A stretch of DNA of 54,443 nucleotides from NCBI GenBank assembly GCA_035532075.1, contig DATKRV010000020.1, forward strand, positions 1 to 54,443. The letters run 5' to 3'. The notes beneath the pieces were generated by a model. It was given only the letters and a program-made list of their open reading frames with translations. It was not told the origin of the DNA and ran no database searches. Of the stretch, positions 52,338 to 54,443 are shown one piece after another. Each line of letters begins with the position of its first letter. Position 1 is the stretch's first letter. Made by a program: the position numbers and the translations under genes. Origin of the DNA: CAIVND01 sp035532075 (lineage in GTDB: Bacteria > Actinomycetota > Acidimicrobiia > Acidimicrobiales > Bog-793).

Positions 52338-52916
52338 ATGAAACAGACAATTCAACAACATACAAATCAACATGGAGTGGCAATTCGCCAGGGCTCAATT
52401 GGGCGCATCACGGCGGTCGCTTTGATGATTGGGGGCTTTGCTCTACCGGTCTTTGCAGCCAGCACCGCCGGTGCCGTGACAAGTCACGCGACAACGGGTC
52501 TTGTCATCTCCACGATCAAGAACAAGACGCTTGGCACAATCCTCGTGAGTAGCGGCAAGACGCTCTACACGCTGAAGGCAAGCAAGGTGGGCTGCACAGC
52601 GGAATGCACGAAGATCTGGCCTGAAGTCGTGCTGCCCAAAGGCGTGACGAAGGCGACCGCAGGGTCCGGCTGCAAAGCCGCGCAGCTCGGAACCGTGAAG
52701 CGTGCCAGCGGTGTCCGCCAGGTGACCTTCAACGGTAAGGCGCTCTACCGGTTCAGCGGAGACAAGTCAGCCGGACAGGTACACGGAAACCGCGCAAAGG
52801 ATTCGTGGGGTACGTGGTCGGTCGTCGTCACAGCAAAGGTGACATCCTCAGGCGCGTCAGCGGGCTCCGGCGGTGGAACAACTACGACGACTAGTGGCGG
52901 CGGCTACGGCTACTGA
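52338..52916 (+). CDS. Secreted repeat protein of unknown function (PF03640/COG4315-like)
   Basis: 192 residues from ATG 52338, with GGGAG upstream. A signal peptide (basic N-terminus, then ITAVALMIGGFALPVFAAS) leads to a domain with two related units: SSGKTLYTLKASKVGCTAEC then TKIWPEV, and FNGKALYRFSGDKSAGQVHG then WGTWSVV. This is the pattern of the lipoprotein-like secreted repeat family. A Gly/Ser/Thr-rich tail ends GGGYGY. It lacks a lipobox. It lies 145 bp after the hydroxylase and might be under the same sigma factor. Confidence 0.82.
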   Translation: MKQTIQQHTNQHGVAIRQGSIGRITAVALMIGGFALPVFAASTAGAVTSHATTGLVISTIKNKTLGTILVSSGKTLYTLKASKVGCTAECTKIWPEVVLPKGVTKATAGSGCKAAQLGTVKRASGVRQVTFNGKALYRFSGDKSAGQVHGNRAKDSWGTWSVVVTAKVTSSGASAGSGGGTTTTTSGGGYGY

Positions 52917-53044
52917 GCATCAGTGCTGTCAGCGTGAGATCCGATGTGGCTTTGCACGCACGCCTCGTTGGAAATGTCTCCGACACTCGCGGGTCGGTGA
53001 ATGACTTGCCGGACCAGCTGTGCCCATCCAGATAGGAGCAGTCC

Positions 53045-53248
53045 ATGTGGATTCGAGGAATTATCGGTGTCGTGCTGTGTGTGATCGGCGCGGTCTGGAT
53101 CGCACAGGGAACGGGCGCTTTGCACGGGTCTGGGATGAGCGGTCATGGCCAGTATGCGGTTCTTGGTGTCGTTGTGATCGCGATCGGCTTGGTACTACTC
53201 ATGTGGGCAAAGCATGTCCGGAGGAGCCGCCCAACGAAAACAGCCTGA
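53045..53248 (+). CDS. Small two-span membrane protein, unknown function
   Basis: 67 residues, ATG 53045 behind AGGAG. Spans: IRGIIGVVLCVIGAVWIAQG and YAVLGVVVIAIGLVLLMWA, separated by a short polar loop (HGSGMSGHGQ) and ending with a basic tail (KHVRRSRPTKTA). No named family recognised. Confidence 0.65.
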   Translation: MWIRGIIGVVLCVIGAVWIAQGTGALHGSGMSGHGQYAVLGVVVIAIGLVLLMWAKHVRRSRPTKTA

Positions 53249-53266
53249 CCCCTCGACCATTTGCTC

Positions 53267-53291
53267 ATAAGGCCAATAAGGCCAATAAGGC
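53267..53291. repeat. 2.8 tandem copies of a 9-bp unit (ATAAGGCCA)
   Basis: Units begin at 53267, 53276 and 53285, the last incomplete. The array lies just after the small membrane protein gene. Replication slippage is the simplest explanation. Confidence 0.7.
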
Positions 53292-53581
53292 GCCTACTTC
53301 AACAACTGACGAGCTCGGTGCATTCGGCGCGGCCATCTCCGTCTCGTGTGTCAAAGCATGCCCGGTACGCAAGATCAGCCCGGGCAGAATGTCGCCACCG
53401 ACCGGCGTCACTTCGCGAGCCAGTAGCCGTGCGGAACGGATAAGGAGCAGCGGCGCGACACATAACGTCCAGCCTCGATGCGCGCGCGAGGACGCCCCGG
53501 ATCATCGGATCGCTGGCGACCGAGGTGGTGTGTGTAGCAGACTGGCCGCACCGGTCGATACGGACGAATCGAGGAATTGAC
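53292..53581. other. Intergenic stretch before the DUF1330 gene
   Basis: No gene is supported here. Frames on both strands are short and unrecognised. It should contain the promoter of the DUF1330 gene. Confidence 0.4.
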
Positions 53582-53875
53582 ATGCCCAAGGCCTACTGGG
53601 TCAGCCTGTACTCGGAGGTGCACGATCCCGAGAAGTTGGCGGCGTATTCGGCACTCGCAGCCCCCGCGCTCGTAGCGGGCGGAGGGCGCTTCCTCGCGCG
53701 CGGCAACGCCGCCTACGCGTTTGAGAACGGGAAGATCCAGCGCATGGTGGTTATCGAATTCCCGAGCGTCGAAGCGGCACACGCGGCTCACGAGAGTGCA
53801 GCGTATCAAGAAGCCCTCGCAGCACTCGACGGTGGAGCATCCCGCGACCTCCGGATTATCGAAGGCATCGAGTAG
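53582..53875 (+). CDS. DUF1330 family protein
   Basis: 97 residues from ATG 53582 with GAGGA upstream. MPKAYWVSLYSEVHDPEKLA, then AYSALAAPALVAGGGRFLAR and MVVIEFPSVEAAHAAHESAAY are the DUF1330 hallmarks (a dimeric alpha-beta barrel fold related to ABM and EthD proteins). A cytoplasmic role in small-molecule binding or turnover is assumed for the family; substrate unknown. Confidence 0.92.
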   Translation: MPKAYWVSLYSEVHDPEKLAAYSALAAPALVAGGGRFLARGNAAYAFENGKIQRMVVIEFPSVEAAHAAHESAAYQEALAALDGGASRDLRIIEGIE

Positions 53876-54238
53876 CCCCAATTATTGCTGGGTCAAGAAC
53901 TCGAGCGTATGCCAGTGAGACCGAACCGCAGCTGTGGAGACGGACTCACTGACAGAGATTCCGTCTTGAAGACTAGGTGGTGTCTTTCGCAGCGCACGGT
54001 AAAAATTTTCAGCTCTACAAGATCGAGGCTAATTTCGGACTTTGAGGCAAGCGACATCGTTCTAACCGCTGCCCGGCAAGAATTTCTTCAATCATTACTT
54101 CCGGATCTGCGAGCAAAATCCGGCAAAGCACCCCCTCCGGAATTAATCCGCTGACATTGCGCTGACATTTGCGTCGCACCGACATGCTCACAAGGCATTT
54201 ATAGGCTATCTGACCAGTAATTTCTAGTGGTGTGACAT
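53876..54238. other. Intergenic stretch before the IS630-type transposase
   Basis: A/T content rises toward the right. No supportable gene. One end of the IS630-family element probably lies here, close to 54200-54238, but its terminal repeat cannot be recognised without the other end. Confidence 0.4.
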
Positions 54239-54442
54239 TCAAATAACGCGCGATTCGTGGACAGCCTCAAGCGCCACCCGCCCGCGACGGACCTTGGTGA
54301 TAATCTCCCCGGCGGTCTTGGTCCAGATGAAAGGTTTGGGGTTGTCGTTGTTGTGCGCGACGTACTCCTCGATCGCATCGATGAGGGCGCCGACGTTCCC
54401 AAAGCTGCCTCGGCGGATGCGATTGGTCGTGATATCGCGGAA
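54239..54442 (-). CDS. IS630-family transposase, C-terminal part only
   Basis: The last 67 codons of a leftward gene entering from the right edge. The frame reads FRDITTNRIRRGSFGNVGAL, then IEEYVAHNNDNPKPFIWTKT and AGEIITKVRRGRVAL, the typical end of IS630-type DDE transposases (a KPF-W-KTA pattern). The stop is TGA at 54241. The catalytic residues lie outside the window, so intactness cannot be judged. Confidence 0.85.
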   Translation of the reverse strand, partial: FRDITTNRIRRGSFGNVGALIDAIEEYVAHNNDNPKPFIWTKTAGEIITKVRRGRVALEAVHESRVI

Positions 54443-54443
54443 C

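Noticed and set aside
1..54443. CRISPR array, rRNA or complete tRNA genes
   Set aside because: No spaced direct repeats and no conserved rRNA or tRNA stretches were seen by reading; a tRNAscan/Infernal run would be needed to be certain.

Overview
The window is about 54 kb of high-GC bacterial chromosome. Several features point to an actinobacterium: an imuA-imuB pair behind a TCGAAC-N4-GTTCGA LexA box, a resuscitation-promoting-factor gene, a zinc-finger anti-sigma factor paired with its ECF sigma factor, and a cysteine-free Mrp. A complete System I (Ccm) cytochrome c maturation operon is unusual for actinobacteria in general. Together these make an acidophilic, Acidimicrobiia-like organism (the Acidimicrobium/Ferrimicrobium/Acidithrix neighbourhood) a reasonable guess, but this is inference from gene content and no rRNA is present.

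Left part (1-4.3 kb): the SOS mutasome genes imuA and imuB (the latter cut by the window edge) read leftward from an unusually long, perfect LexA palindrome. A complete IS1182-family element with a CTAG target duplication sits 6 bp behind that palindrome and next to a small membrane-protein gene.

Housekeeping part (4.3-36.4 kb): glnD (PII nucleotidylation); an rpf gene behind a candidate c-di-AMP riboswitch; guaB; an Rrf2 regulator with a quinone oxidoreductase; a VOC protein with pdxT and pdxS (vitamin B6); a peroxiredoxin divergent from glycerate kinase; a dGTPase; mrp divergent from a SufR-like Fe-S regulator; ccmABCDEFGHI; gmd; an MFS exporter; a cold-shock protein; cysS and valS as a tight divergent pair; a TIM-barrel sugar isomerase-like protein; a small S4 RNA-binding protein; a DUF3048 protein; a 5'-3' exonuclease; and a second MFS transporter. 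Genes here are tightly packed, with many 1-14 nt overlaps.

Acetate module (37.1-40.2 kb): acetyl-CoA synthetase and a SatP/GPR1-type acetate transporter lie on the same strand. The transporter has a readable promoter and a stem-loop directly after its stop.

Accessory part (40.2-54.4 kb): coding density falls and at least two genes are broken. One is a dps relic (frameshift plus nonsense codon); the other is a GAF-GGDEF gene with an in-frame TAA. Intact genes include a CDF metal exporter, a SHOCT membrane protein, a CYTH/CHAD protein and two ECF sigma loci. The second locus is a translationally coupled cassette: sigma factor, zinc-finger anti-sigma factor, membrane di-iron fatty-acid/sterol hydroxylase-like enzyme. 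A secreted repeat protein, a small membrane protein and a DUF1330 protein follow. The right edge cuts an IS630-family transposase.

No CRISPR array, rRNA or tRNA was found. I saw no wholly new multi-gene system. The best candidates for new biology are the ECF/anti-sigma/hydroxylase cassette, the palindromic divergent cysS/valS promoter and the riboswitch-controlled rpf gene.
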